Assembly: GCF_019880585.1 (NCBI RefSeq) | Contig: NZ_JAINVV010000004.1 | Span: 992,001-1,056,000, forward strand | Direction: 5' to 3' | DNA from: Sphingomonas colocasiae | GTDB taxonomy: Bacteria; Pseudomonadota; Alphaproteobacteria; Sphingomonadales; Sphingomonadaceae | Length of the DNA: 64,000 nucleotides | Shown here: positions 53,202-61,452 of the stretch, in pieces | Layout: each line of letters begins with the position of its first letter | Numbering within the stretch: position 1 is the stretch's first letter | Position numbers and translations under genes: made by a program | Notes under the pieces: generated by a model | Databases searched by the model: none | The model's input: the letters and a program-made list of their open reading frames with translations, nothing else | Told to the model about the DNA's origin: nothing

Positions 53202-53894
53202 ATGTCGATCAACACCGTGGATTTCGCCAGCCTGCTTTGCTCGCGGCTTTGCCACGACCTGCTGAGTCCGGTCGGTGCGCTCAACAATGGGCTGGAATTG
53301 CTGGCCGACGAGCATGATCCGGAAATGCGGGCGCGATGCCTGGAACTGCTCAGCGAAAGCGCGCGGACCTCTGCGAACAAGCTGAAATTCTTCCGTCTGG
53401 CCTTCGGAGCGGCGGGCGGTTTCGGCGAGGAAGTGGATTCGCGCGAAGCCAAGGCGGCGATCGAGGGTTTGTTCGGCGTCGATGGCCGGATCGAACTCGG
53501 CTGGATGGTGGGTGAGGCCGCACTCAGCAAGACGGCGATCAAGGTGCTGCTCAATCTCGCTCTGATGGGTGGCGACGCGCTGGTGCGCGGCGGCCGCCTG
53601 GACGTTGGCGCGGAACGCAACGGTGTGAGGACCGAGATCGTTGTGCGCGCCGAAGGGCCGAGGCTGGTGCTCGACGCCGAACTGCGCAAGGCGCTGTTGG
53701 GCGAGGTCGCGCCCGATGCGCTGACGCCGCGCGCCGCCGCGGCCTGGCTCGTTCACCAGATCGTGTCCGAAACCGGCGGCGTGATCCAGGTTTCGGAACC
53801 CGACGATCCGGCGCTGCTGTTCGGCGCGGTGATCGGCGCGGACCCCGGCAAGGCCTGGCCGATTCCTCAGCCTGCCGCCGGCCTTGGCGAATAG
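53202..53894 (+). CDS. chpT: histidine phosphotransferase ChpT
   Basis: A 230-residue protein with a phosphoacceptor histidine H18 in CSRLCHDLLSPVGALNNGLELL, the ChpT signature. In Caulobacter ChpT carries phosphate from CckA to CtrA and CpdR and so sets the cell-cycle and motility programme. The rest is a pseudo-HATPase fold lacking the N-box. Here it stands directly before cheA, linking motility and CtrA control. Confidence 0.88.
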   Translation: MSINTVDFASLLCSRLCHDLLSPVGALNNGLELLADEHDPEMRARCLELLSESARTSANKLKFFRLAFGAAGGFGEEVDSREAKAAIEGLFGVDGRIELGWMVGEAALSKTAIKVLLNLALMGGDALVRGGRLDVGAERNGVRTEIVVRAEGPRLVLDAELRKALLGEVAPDALTPRAAAAWLVHQIVSETGGVIQVSEPDDPALLFGAVIGADPGKAWPIPQPAAGLGE

Positions 53895-53968
53895 GATCGC
53901 CGCGCAGGCATAACGGCTTCTTAACCACGCCTCCGCCATGACGGCTTCCCAAGCTGCTGGCGGACCCA

Positions 53969-56299
53969 ATGGACGATATCCTCGCCGAATTCATCGCCGA
54001 GACCCGCGAGACGCTGGAGGCGCTTTCGGGCGAACTGGTCGCGTGGGAGAATGATCCAGCCGACCGCGAACGGCTCGATGCCATGTTCCGTTTCGTCCAT
54101 ACCGTGAAGGGGAGCTGCGGCTTCCTCAATCTCGATCGGCTCGAACGGCTGAGCCATGCAGCGGAAGATGCGCTGGCGCAGGTTCGCGACGGCGCCCGCC
54201 CGGCCGACCGCGCCCTGGTGAGCGCCGTGCTGGCGATCGTCGATCGTATCGCGGAACTCGCGGAAGCACTGGATACGGGCGAGGCGGTTCATGGCAGCGA
54301 CGATCATCTGATCGCGGCCGTGCGCGCGGATGGTGGCGCGATCGATCCGCCGGCCGAGACCCAAGCGCATGCGCAGCGCGGTGCGGCGCGCAGCATCCGC
54401 ATTTCGCTCGACCTGCTCGACCGGATGATGGCGGGGGTTTCCGATCTGGTGCTCGCGCGAAACGACCTCTCGCGGCGCTTGCAGGACGCCGATCTCGGCA
54501 TCGCGGTGGAGGGCGCCTTCGAACGCCTGTCGCTGTGCGTGGCCGATATGCGTGACACGATCACGCGCACGCGGATGCAGCGGATCGAGAAGCTGTTCGC
54601 GTCGATTCCGCGTCTCGTCCGCGATCTTTCCGCAGAACTCGGCAAGCCGGTCGATCTCGGTGTCGAGGGCGGCGACGTCGAACTGGATCGCGAGATGATC
54701 GAGCTGATCCGCGATCCGCTGACCCATATCATCCGCAATGCGCTCGATCACGGCATCGAGGCGCCCGAGGAGCGTGCGCGCGCCGGCAAGGCGGCACAAG
54801 GGCGACTGCGCGTGACCGCGCGCCAATCGGGCAACCAGATCATCATCGAGGTTTCCGACGACGGACGCGGTATCGATCCGGAGCGGCTGGTGGCGCGCGC
54901 GGTTGCGGACGGCATCATTTCCTCCGATCGGGCCGAACGCCTGCCGCACGAGGCGCGACTGGCGCTGGTCTTCGAACCCGGCCTGTCCACTGCGAGCACC
55001 ATCACCGCGCTTTCCGGACGTGGCGTCGGCATGGACGTGGTGCGCGCCAATATCGAACGGATCGGCGGGGTCGTCGATATCGCGAGCGTGATGGGGCGGG
55101 GCGTGACGCTCAGCCTGCGCATGCCGCTGACGCTGTCGATCATCCCCGCGCTCGTCATCGGCACGGGTGGCCATCAGTTCGCGATCCCGCGCGCCGCCAT
55201 TCGCGAAATCGTGCGCGAGAACAATGCCGCGCTCGCGATCGAACGGCTGGCGGGCACCGTGATCGCCCGGCTGCGTGAGGAGCGCATCCCGGTCGTATCG
55301 CTTGAAGCGATGCTTGGCGTCGAACCGCTGCCGCAATCGATGCCGCGATCCCTCGTCATTCTCAACCCGGCGGGCGGGGCGCTTTATGCGCTGAGCGTGG
55401 CCGAACTGCACGACCACCAGGAACTGGTGATCCGGCCTGCCTGCCCGACGATCATGGCGGCGGGCGTCTATGCCGGCATGACGCTGCCCGATACGGGATT
55501 GCCGATGCTGTTGCTCGATCCTGCCGGCATCGCCGACATGGCGGGCATCGCCGCGGCCGCCGGGGTCGATGCGGTGGCGGCGCCTGCGGTGGTCGAGGAA
55601 GACGGGGTATCGACCTTGTTGTTCCGCGACCTCGACGGTGCGGAACGCGGTGTGCGCCTGAGCGTGATCGAGCGGATCGAGGATGTGGCGGGCGATCAGA
55701 TCCGCTTCGGGGCGGGGCGCCTGCGCCTGGCGGTCGAAGGGCGGATCATCCCGCTGGTCGGCTTCGACAGCTTGACCGATCGGGCGATGGTGAATGTGCT
55801 GAGGCTCAACGACGGCGCCGTCGAACTCGCTTATGCGATCGAAGAGGTGATCGATATCGTCCGCCTCCCCAATCATGTGGTGCAGGCGCGCAATCAGGGC
55901 ATCGTGGCGGGGGTGGCCCTGTTCGAGGGACGTCAGATCGAGTTGCTCGATCCGCACTGGCTGTTCGCCGACGCGGTCGGGTCGATTCCGGCCGGCGGTG
56001 AACGGCCGCTTTGCCTGTTTGGCGACCGTGACGACGCCTGGACGCGCGAGGTGCTGCGACCGCTGGTAGAGGCCGCGGGCTATCGGGTCGCTTTCGATGG
56101 AGAGGCGTCGCCCGACGAGGCGCATATCGTGATCGCAGGCGAAAACAGTGGCGCCGGAGCGACGGTGCCGGAAGGGCGCCTGTTGCGGCTGCGCAGCGAT
56201 ATCGCCGCGCGCGATGCCGATCCGTTCAGCGTCTATCGCTACGATCGCGCGGGATTGATGACCGCCCTCCAGGCTGGCCGTGCGCGACGTGAAGGGTGA
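53969..56299 (+). CDS. cheA: chemotaxis histidine kinase CheA with two CheW-like domains and a receiver-like tail
   Basis: A 776-residue CheA. Hpt domain: phosphoacceptor H44 in RFVHTVKGS. The dimer and ATPase domains show IIRNALDHGIEAPEERA (N-box), SDDGRGID (G1) and GRGVGMDVV (G2). A first CheW-like domain starts at LTLSIIPALVIGTGGHQFAIP and a second covers roughly residues 540-680 (STLLFRDLDGAERGVRLSV through ALFEGRQIELLDP). The last 90 residues (GERPLCLFGDRDDAWTREVL) look like a receiver domain with an acidic pocket but no phosphoacceptor aspartate. The P2 CheY-docking domain is absent or reduced. First gene after chpT. Confidence 0.92.
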   Translation: MDDILAEFIAETRETLEALSGELVAWENDPADRERLDAMFRFVHTVKGSCGFLNLDRLERLSHAAEDALAQVRDGARPADRALVSAVLAIVDRIAELAEALDTGEAVHGSDDHLIAAVRADGGAIDPPAETQAHAQRGAARSIRISLDLLDRMMAGVSDLVLARNDLSRRLQDADLGIAVEGAFERLSLCVADMRDTITRTRMQRIEKLFASIPRLVRDLSAELGKPVDLGVEGGDVELDREMIELIRDPLTHIIRNALDHGIEAPEERARAGKAAQGRLRVTARQSGNQIIIEVSDDGRGIDPERLVARAVADGIISSDRAERLPHEARLALVFEPGLSTASTITALSGRGVGMDVVRANIERIGGVVDIASVMGRGVTLSLRMPLTLSIIPALVIGTGGHQFAIPRAAIREIVRENNAALAIERLAGTVIARLREERIPVVSLEAMLGVEPLPQSMPRSLVILNPAGGALYALSVAELHDHQELVIRPACPTIMAAGVYAGMTLPDTGLPMLLLDPAGIADMAGIAAAAGVDAVAAPAVVEEDGVSTLLFRDLDGAERGVRLSVIERIEDVAGDQIRFGAGRLRLAVEGRIIPLVGFDSLTDRAMVNVLRLNDGAVELAYAIEEVIDIVRLPNHVVQARNQGIVAGVALFEGRQIELLDPHWLFADAVGSIPAGGERPLCLFGDRDDAWTREVLRPLVEAAGYRVAFDGEASPDEAHIVIAGENSGAGATVPEGRLLRLRSDIAARDADPFSVYRYDRAGLMTALQAGRARREG

Positions 56300-56303
56300 G
56301 CTG

Positions 56304-56744
56304 ATGCGAACGCTGTACCTGATCGCCGAACTCGACGGACAGCGCATCGCGCTCGATGCCGCGCATATCGATTCGGTCGTCCATGTCGCGCATGTGACGC
56401 CGGTTCCATTGGCGCCGCGCCATCTTCTGGGCCTCGCGGCCCTGCGCAGCCGTGTCATTACCGTGATCGATTGCCGCGCCGCGCTCGCGCTCGATCCGGT
56501 TGCGGCGGAGGCGGCGGTGCGAACCGCCGTGGTGATCGATGTCGACGGGCATCAATATGGGCTGGTCGTTGATCGCGTGGAGGATGTGCGGGAGATCTCC
56601 GCCGTGCCGTCACCCGTTCGTGCCCGGCTGGGTGCAGGGTGGAACCGCGCGGCGCAAGGGATGATCGACGACGGGGATTCGTCGCTGCTCCTGCTCGATC
56701 CGGTACGGCTGATCGCCGGCGCGCCGCAGGCGGAGGCCGCTTAA
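56304..56744 (+). CDS. cheW: chemotaxis coupling protein CheW
   Basis: A 146-residue CheW-like protein (LYLIAELDGQRIALDAAHIDSVVHVA) that couples receptors to CheA. ATG 56304 is 4 bases after the cheA stop; the gene is in the same operon. Length is close to a minimal CheW. Confidence 0.88.
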   Translation: MRTLYLIAELDGQRIALDAAHIDSVVHVAHVTPVPLAPRHLLGLAALRSRVITVIDCRAALALDPVAAEAAVRTAVVIDVDGHQYGLVVDRVEDVREISAVPSPVRARLGAGWNRAAQGMIDDGDSSLLLLDPVRLIAGAPQAEAA

Positions 56745-56783
56745 CGCCATGCTTACGCTTTGCATTTATCGCATTTCAGGGGC

Positions 56784-56801
56784 CGCGTTCGATCGAACGC
56801 G
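56784..56801. promoter_or_regulatory. 18-base perfect palindrome before cheY
   Basis: CGCGTTCGATCGAACGCG lies 15 bases before the cheY start, in the 71-base gap between cheW and cheY. It overlaps the ribosome-binding region, so it could block translation as an RNA hairpin or be a DNA site. Confidence 0.45.
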
Positions 56802-56815
56802 AAGAGGTGGTTAGC

Positions 56816-57184
56816 ATGTCCAGAAAATGCCTGGTCGTCGATGATTCCAAAGTGATCCGCAAAGTGGCGCGTCACATACTGGAAACGCTCGATTTTTCGG
56901 TGGATGAGGCCGTTGATGGCAGCGACGCGCTCACCCAGTGCATGGCGGCGCCGCCCGATGTGATCCTGCTCGACTGGAACATGCCGGTGATGAGCGGCAT
57001 GGAATTTCTGCGCGCGCTGCGTGCGGCGCATCTCGCGGTGCGGCCCAAGGTCGTATTCTGCACCACCGAGAATGGCATGGGGCATATCCGCGCCGCCATC
57101 GACGCGGGCGCCGACGAATATGTGATGAAGCCGTTCGATCGCGAAACGCTGGAGACCAAATTGCAGTTGGTCGGGTTCGCCTGA
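56816..57184 (+). CDS. cheY: chemotaxis response regulator CheY
   Basis: A 122-residue single receiver domain. The acidic pair D9-D10, phosphoacceptor D53 in VILLDWNMP and the late K-P motif (VMKPF) are all present. It receives phosphate from CheA. It is separated from cheW by a 71-base gap with a perfect palindrome, so it may have its own control. Confidence 0.93.
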   Translation: MSRKCLVVDDSKVIRKVARHILETLDFSVDEAVDGSDALTQCMAAPPDVILLDWNMPVMSGMEFLRALRAAHLAVRPKVVFCTTENGMGHIRAAIDAGADEYVMKPFDRETLETKLQLVGFA

Positions 57185-57195
57185 TCGGGCCGGCC

Positions 57196-58311
57196 ATGGC
57201 GGGTCAGAGTCTCCACGCAGAACGCATATCGGCAGACGCGTCCGCATCCCGGCCGATCCGGCTGATGATCGTCGATGACTCGGCGGTTGCGCGCGCGGTG
57301 CTGTCGCGGATGATTTCCCAGGATCCGGCTTTCGAGATCGTCGATGCGGTTGCCGGTGCGGCCGAAGCGATCGCGCGTCTGGACGAACTTGCCGATCCGC
57401 TCGACGTGATCCTGCTGGATCTGGAAATGCCCGGGCGCAGCGGTATCTCCGCCTTGCCCGAACTCATCGCACGGAGCGGCGGTGCGCGCGTTCTGATCGT
57501 TTCGGCGCTGGCCGATGACGGGGCGGCCGCGACGGTCGAGGCGTTGACGCTGGGTGCTGCCGACACACTCGCGAAGCCGGGAACCGGCAGTTTCGGCGGC
57601 CAGTTCTCCGGGATTCTGCGCGAACGGCTGCTGAAGCTCGGGCGACCGGAGGTGCTGGCGCCGGCGACGGTGACGCAGACCGCTGTCGTACAGCGCCCGG
57701 CCGCGCCCACATCGTGTTTTCGCGCCGAGCATCAGCCGCTCGCCTGCGTCGCGATCGGGGCATCGACCGGGGGGCTTCATGCCATCGCGGCGCTGCTGCG
57801 CGCCCTGCCGGCGAAATTCGACGTGCCGATCCTGATCACCCAGCATCTGCCATCGGTGTTCATGCCTTTCTTCGCCGATCAGATGCAGGCGCTGTCGGGG
57901 CACAAGGCGCTTGTCGCGCGCGAGGGCATGCCGATCCAGCCCGGCCGGCTCCATATCGCGCCGGGCCATGCGCATCTGTGCGTCGAGGATCGCGACGGCC
58001 GTGTCGCGGTGCGGCTGCTCCAGCACCGGAGCGAGACCGGTTGCCTTCCATCGGTCGATCCCATGTTTGCCGCCGCGGCGTCGGTCTATGGGGCCGGGGC
58101 TGTGGGCGTGGTGCTGAGCGGCATGGGACGCGACGGAACCGTCGGCGCCGAGGCGCTGGCCAAGGCCGGGGCCGATGTGTTCGCGCAGGATACGGAAAGC
58201 TCCGTGATCTGGGGCATGCCGGGAAGCGTGGCGAAGCGCGGGCTGGCGAGCGCGGTGCTGCCGCCGGCCAGGATCGCCGACATCCTGCAGCGTCGCTGGG
58301 AGCGGGCATGA
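57196..58311 (+). CDS. cheB: chemotaxis methylesterase/glutamine deamidase CheB
   Basis: A 371-residue two-domain protein. The N-terminal receiver has D75 in VILLDLEMP. The methylesterase domain carries the serine in IGASTGG, the histidine in ITQHLP and the aspartate in SGMGRDG. It removes methyl groups from chemoreceptors. ATG 57196 is 11 bases after cheY. Its stop overlaps the cheR start. Confidence 0.94.
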   Translation: MAGQSLHAERISADASASRPIRLMIVDDSAVARAVLSRMISQDPAFEIVDAVAGAAEAIARLDELADPLDVILLDLEMPGRSGISALPELIARSGGARVLIVSALADDGAAATVEALTLGAADTLAKPGTGSFGGQFSGILRERLLKLGRPEVLAPATVTQTAVVQRPAAPTSCFRAEHQPLACVAIGASTGGLHAIAALLRALPAKFDVPILITQHLPSVFMPFFADQMQALSGHKALVAREGMPIQPGRLHIAPGHAHLCVEDRDGRVAVRLLQHRSETGCLPSVDPMFAAAASVYGAGAVGVVLSGMGRDGTVGAEALAKAGADVFAQDTESSVIWGMPGSVAKRGLASAVLPPARIADILQRRWERA

Positions 58312-59156
58312 CCGCGAGCGCGAATGCGATCCGCGTGCTGGCCGGCCTTCTCCAGGCTCGAACCGGACAGGAGCTTGCGGTCAGCCGGATCTGGCGGATC
58401 GAGACGTCGCTGAAACCGCTGCTGCGGGAACGCGGTTTCGATACGATCGACGCGCTCGCCGCCGCCGTGGTGCTCGATCGCGAAAGCGAGCTTGCCGGCG
58501 CGGTGGTCGATGCCCTGCTCAACAATGAAACCTATTTTTTCCGCGATCACGCGGTGTTCCGGCTGCTCGACGGGCCCGCGCTCGACATGATCCGTGCGGC
58601 GCGCGAGCCGCGCCGGCGCCTGCGCATCTGGTCGGCCGGCTGCTCGACCGGCCAGGAGGCCTATTCGCTGGCGATCATGCTGGCTGACGAGGGCGAGCGC
58701 TGGGCGGATTGGACGATCGACATCCTCGGCACCGACGTTTCGCGCGATGCGATCGAGCGGGCGCGGCTCGGCCGTTTCTCCCAGTTCGAGATCCAGCGCG
58801 GTCTGCCGGTTCGTGTGATGCTGCGCTGGTTCGATCAGGTGGGCGAGAGCTGGATCGCGAAACGCCAGCTACGGCGGATGATCCGTTTCGAACGCCATAA
58901 TGTTCTGGATCGACCGCCGCAGCCGGCGCATTTCGATCTGATCCTGTGCCGCAACGTCCTGCTCTATTTCCCGGCGGAAGCGCGCGCGGGTGCGTTCGAC
59001 CGCCTCTCCACCGCGATCGCGCCCGATGGTGTGCTGATGCTGGGCGCGGGTGAGACGGTGCTGGGCCAGACCGGCAAGTTCACGTCGGAGCGGACCTTGC
59101 GGGGGCTTTATCGGCCGACCGCGCATCACCCTCATCAATCGCACCGCGCCGCCTGA
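58308..59156 (+). CDS. cheR: chemoreceptor methyltransferase CheR
   Basis: A 282-residue SAM methyltransferase that methylates glutamates on chemoreceptors. The N-terminal helical domain contains NNETYFFRD, and the SAM site is IWSAGCSTGQEAYSLA. The start overlaps cheB (ATGA). It ends the che operon; no receptor (MCP) gene is nearby. Confidence 0.94.
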   Translation: MTASANAIRVLAGLLQARTGQELAVSRIWRIETSLKPLLRERGFDTIDALAAAVVLDRESELAGAVVDALLNNETYFFRDHAVFRLLDGPALDMIRAAREPRRRLRIWSAGCSTGQEAYSLAIMLADEGERWADWTIDILGTDVSRDAIERARLGRFSQFEIQRGLPVRVMLRWFDQVGESWIAKRQLRRMIRFERHNVLDRPPQPAHFDLILCRNVLLYFPAEARAGAFDRLSTAIAPDGVLMLGAGETVLGQTGKFTSERTLRGLYRPTAHHPHQSHRAA

Positions 59157-59218
59157 TTCATTCGGATATCGCGCAGATATCGCACGCGAGACGCTTCCAC
59201 CACGCGCCATCAGCCTTT

Positions 59219-60133
59219 ATGGCCAAGCGGGTGACTGCCCCGGCCCCGATCCGCTTCGGCACCCGTGACCTGCTTGTCGCGGCGATGATGAACGTCCTGT
59301 GGGGCCTCAACATCATCGCCGTGAAGATGGGCGTGGAAGCGACCGGCCCGTTCACCGCCGCGGCGCTTCGCCAGGCGATCGTCTTCATGGTCTGCGCGTC
59401 GGCGCTCCGCATCGTGCCGGGGCGGATGCGCGAACTGATCGGGCTCGGCCTGTTGTCGGGCGGCATTTTCTACATGTTCGTCAACGCGTCCCTGTTCGTC
59501 GCCGACAATGTCAGCGCGCTCGCGATCGCGGGGCAGGTGGGTGTTCCCTTCTCGATGATCCTCGCCGTGGTGTTCCTTGGCGAACGCATCCATTTCATCC
59601 GCATGGCGGGCATGGGCCTCGCCTTTCTCGGCGTTGCATTGCTGGTCTTCGATCCGGCCGCCGGACGCGAAATCCCCGGCATGTTGCTGACGGCGGCGGG
59701 CAGCTTCATCTGGGCGGTGTCCTCGCTGATCCAGCGGCGGCTGCGCGGCGTGCCCGTGCTCACCATCTATGCCTGGATGGGGCTGGTCGGCACGATCGTG
59801 CTGGTGCCGGTCGCGGTCGGCTTCGAATCCGACGTGGTCCGCTCGCTGCCCGATCTGCCGCTCGGCGATTTCGGCTGGATCGCCTTTTCCGCGATCGGAT
59901 CGACGATCGGCGGGCATGGGGCGATGTCGTGGCTGCTGCAGCGCCATGCCGTCAGCGCGGTCGTGCCGCTGACGCTGGCGGCGCCGGTGATTTCGGTGGT
60001 GGTGGCGTCGCTTTTCTTTGCCACGCCGTTGACGCCGCTTATGATCGCGGGCGGCGTGGTCGCGCTGGCGGGGGTGGCGATCGTCACCATCCGCACCGCG
60101 CGTGTGAATGAGGGGGAGGGCAAATCAGCTTGA
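59219..60133 (+). CDS. EamA/DMT family permease
   Basis: A 304-residue inner-membrane protein with ten predicted spans forming two EamA repeats (MMNVLWGLNIIAVKMGVEA first; AMSWLLQRHAVSAVVPLTLAAPVIS second). Members export amino acids or small metabolites; no substrate can be named. It overlaps the amidase gene. Confidence 0.86.
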   Translation: MAKRVTAPAPIRFGTRDLLVAAMMNVLWGLNIIAVKMGVEATGPFTAAALRQAIVFMVCASALRIVPGRMRELIGLGLLSGGIFYMFVNASLFVADNVSALAIAGQVGVPFSMILAVVFLGERIHFIRMAGMGLAFLGVALLVFDPAAGREIPGMLLTAAGSFIWAVSSLIQRRLRGVPVLTIYAWMGLVGTIVLVPVAVGFESDVVRSLPDLPLGDFGWIAFSAIGSTIGGHGAMSWLLQRHAVSAVVPLTLAAPVISVVVASLFFATPLTPLMIAGGVVALAGVAIVTIRTARVNEGEGKSA

Positions 60134-60813
60134 TCGACAGGCCGTCTCCAAATTTCGACGATCGCGCCGTACCGGTTTCGATGATCGTGCTGCATTATAC
60201 CGGTATGGTCGATGCAGATGTCGCGCTCGCGCGGCTGACCGATCCGGAAGCGAAGGTCTCCGCCCATTATCTGGTCGATGAGGACGGCCGGCTGGTCAGC
60301 CTGGTTCCCGAGGACAAGCGCGCCTGGCATGCCGGCCGTTCGCACTGGCGCGGTATCACCGATATCAACAGCGCCAGTATCGGGATCGAGATCGTCAATC
60401 CCGGGCATGACCATGGCTATCGCCCGTTTCCCGATCCGCAGATCGAGGCGCTCATCCCGCTCGTCGCGGATATCAAGGATCGCTATGCGATCACGCGCGG
60501 CAACATCGTCGGCCATTCGGATATCGCACCCACGCGGAAGCGCGATCCGGGCGAGCTTTTCCCGTGGGGGCGGCTGGCGCGCCTCCGCCTCGCGCTGCCG
60601 CGGCCGACGCGCAATCTGCTCGATCCCGAATGGTCCGATGCCGGTTTCCTGCTGGCGCTCGAACGCTTCGGGTACGAGGTCGCCGATCCGCTGGCGGCCG
60701 TCGTCGCCTTTCAGCGTCGCTTCCGGCCCGAACTGATCGATGGCGAGATCGATGGCGAATGCCGGGCGATCCTGCTCGCGCTTTTGCTGCCGCGACCGCA
60801 GGGCGACGACTGA
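60130..60813 (+). CDS. N-acetylmuramoyl-L-alanine amidase (AmiD/AmpD-like)
   Basis: A 227-residue zinc amidase: metal ligands in IVLHYTGM and GHSDIAPTRKRDPG, with the catalytic lysine before the last aspartate. A peptidoglycan-binding domain closes the chain (VVAFQRRFRPELIDGEID). No signal peptide is visible, so it could be the cytoplasmic AmpD-like recycler or be exported another way. The start is probably TTG 60130, overlapping the permease stop, with a GAGGGGGAGGG site upstream. Its TGA stop opens a structured repeat. Confidence 0.85.
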   Translation: MIDRPSPNFDDRAVPVSMIVLHYTGMVDADVALARLTDPEAKVSAHYLVDEDGRLVSLVPEDKRAWHAGRSHWRGITDINSASIGIEIVNPGHDHGYRPFPDPQIEALIPLVADIKDRYAITRGNIVGHSDIAPTRKRDPGELFPWGRLARLRLALPRPTRNLLDPEWSDAGFLLALERFGYEVADPLAAVVAFQRRFRPELIDGEIDGECRAILLALLLPRPQGDD

Positions 60814-60919
60814 TACCGGGGCTCGATGAGCCTGACTCGTCGAGACTCGGTATCAGCCCGCGCGGCGCTTGAGCGAACCGATCGAGGATGCGTCAGCATC
60901 TTCGAGATCGCGTATGAGC
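60811..60919. repeat. structured dispersed repeat (third family), copy 2, at the amidase stop
   Basis: It begins with TGATACC, the TGA being the amidase stop. Hairpin 1 has GATACCG...GCTCGA and TCGAGA...CGGTATC arms, then GCCCGCGCGGCGCTTGAGCG, then a second hairpin around GGATGCGTCAGCATC with CGA/TCG outer pairs, ending in TATGAGC. Compared with 24324-24432 the spacer and loop are the same while the stems differ yet still pair. Confidence 0.7.
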
Positions 60920-60942
60920 ATGCCATTGCGTCAAATTCGATA

Positions 60943-61006
60943 AGAGCCCGCTTCACGCTCTCGGCGGAAGCATGAAATGCTTTCACCTCGAACGATCCGG
61001 CTCTAT
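60943..61006. repeat. dispersed palindromic repeat (second family), copy 3
   Basis: GAGCCCG...GGCGGAAGCA and TGCTTTCACC...CCGGCTC arms, aligned with the copies at 18322 and 41082. It ends 11 bases before RNase P RNA, so it may overlap the rnpB promoter region. Confidence 0.65.
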
Positions 61007-61016
61007 AGCGCCCCGG

Positions 61017-61387
<371 letters not shown>

Positions 61388-61452
61388 CACTCTCTTCCTC
61401 GCGTTGCGCAACGCACTTGCCAGATATGGTTGTTGCGCTACCAACTCTTTGC

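Noticed and set aside
53921-56458. An 845-codon open frame on the minus strand opposite cheA
   Set aside because: It is the antisense shadow of cheA in G+C-rich DNA; its product is rich in Arg, His and Asp with no domain, while cheA has all kinase motifs.
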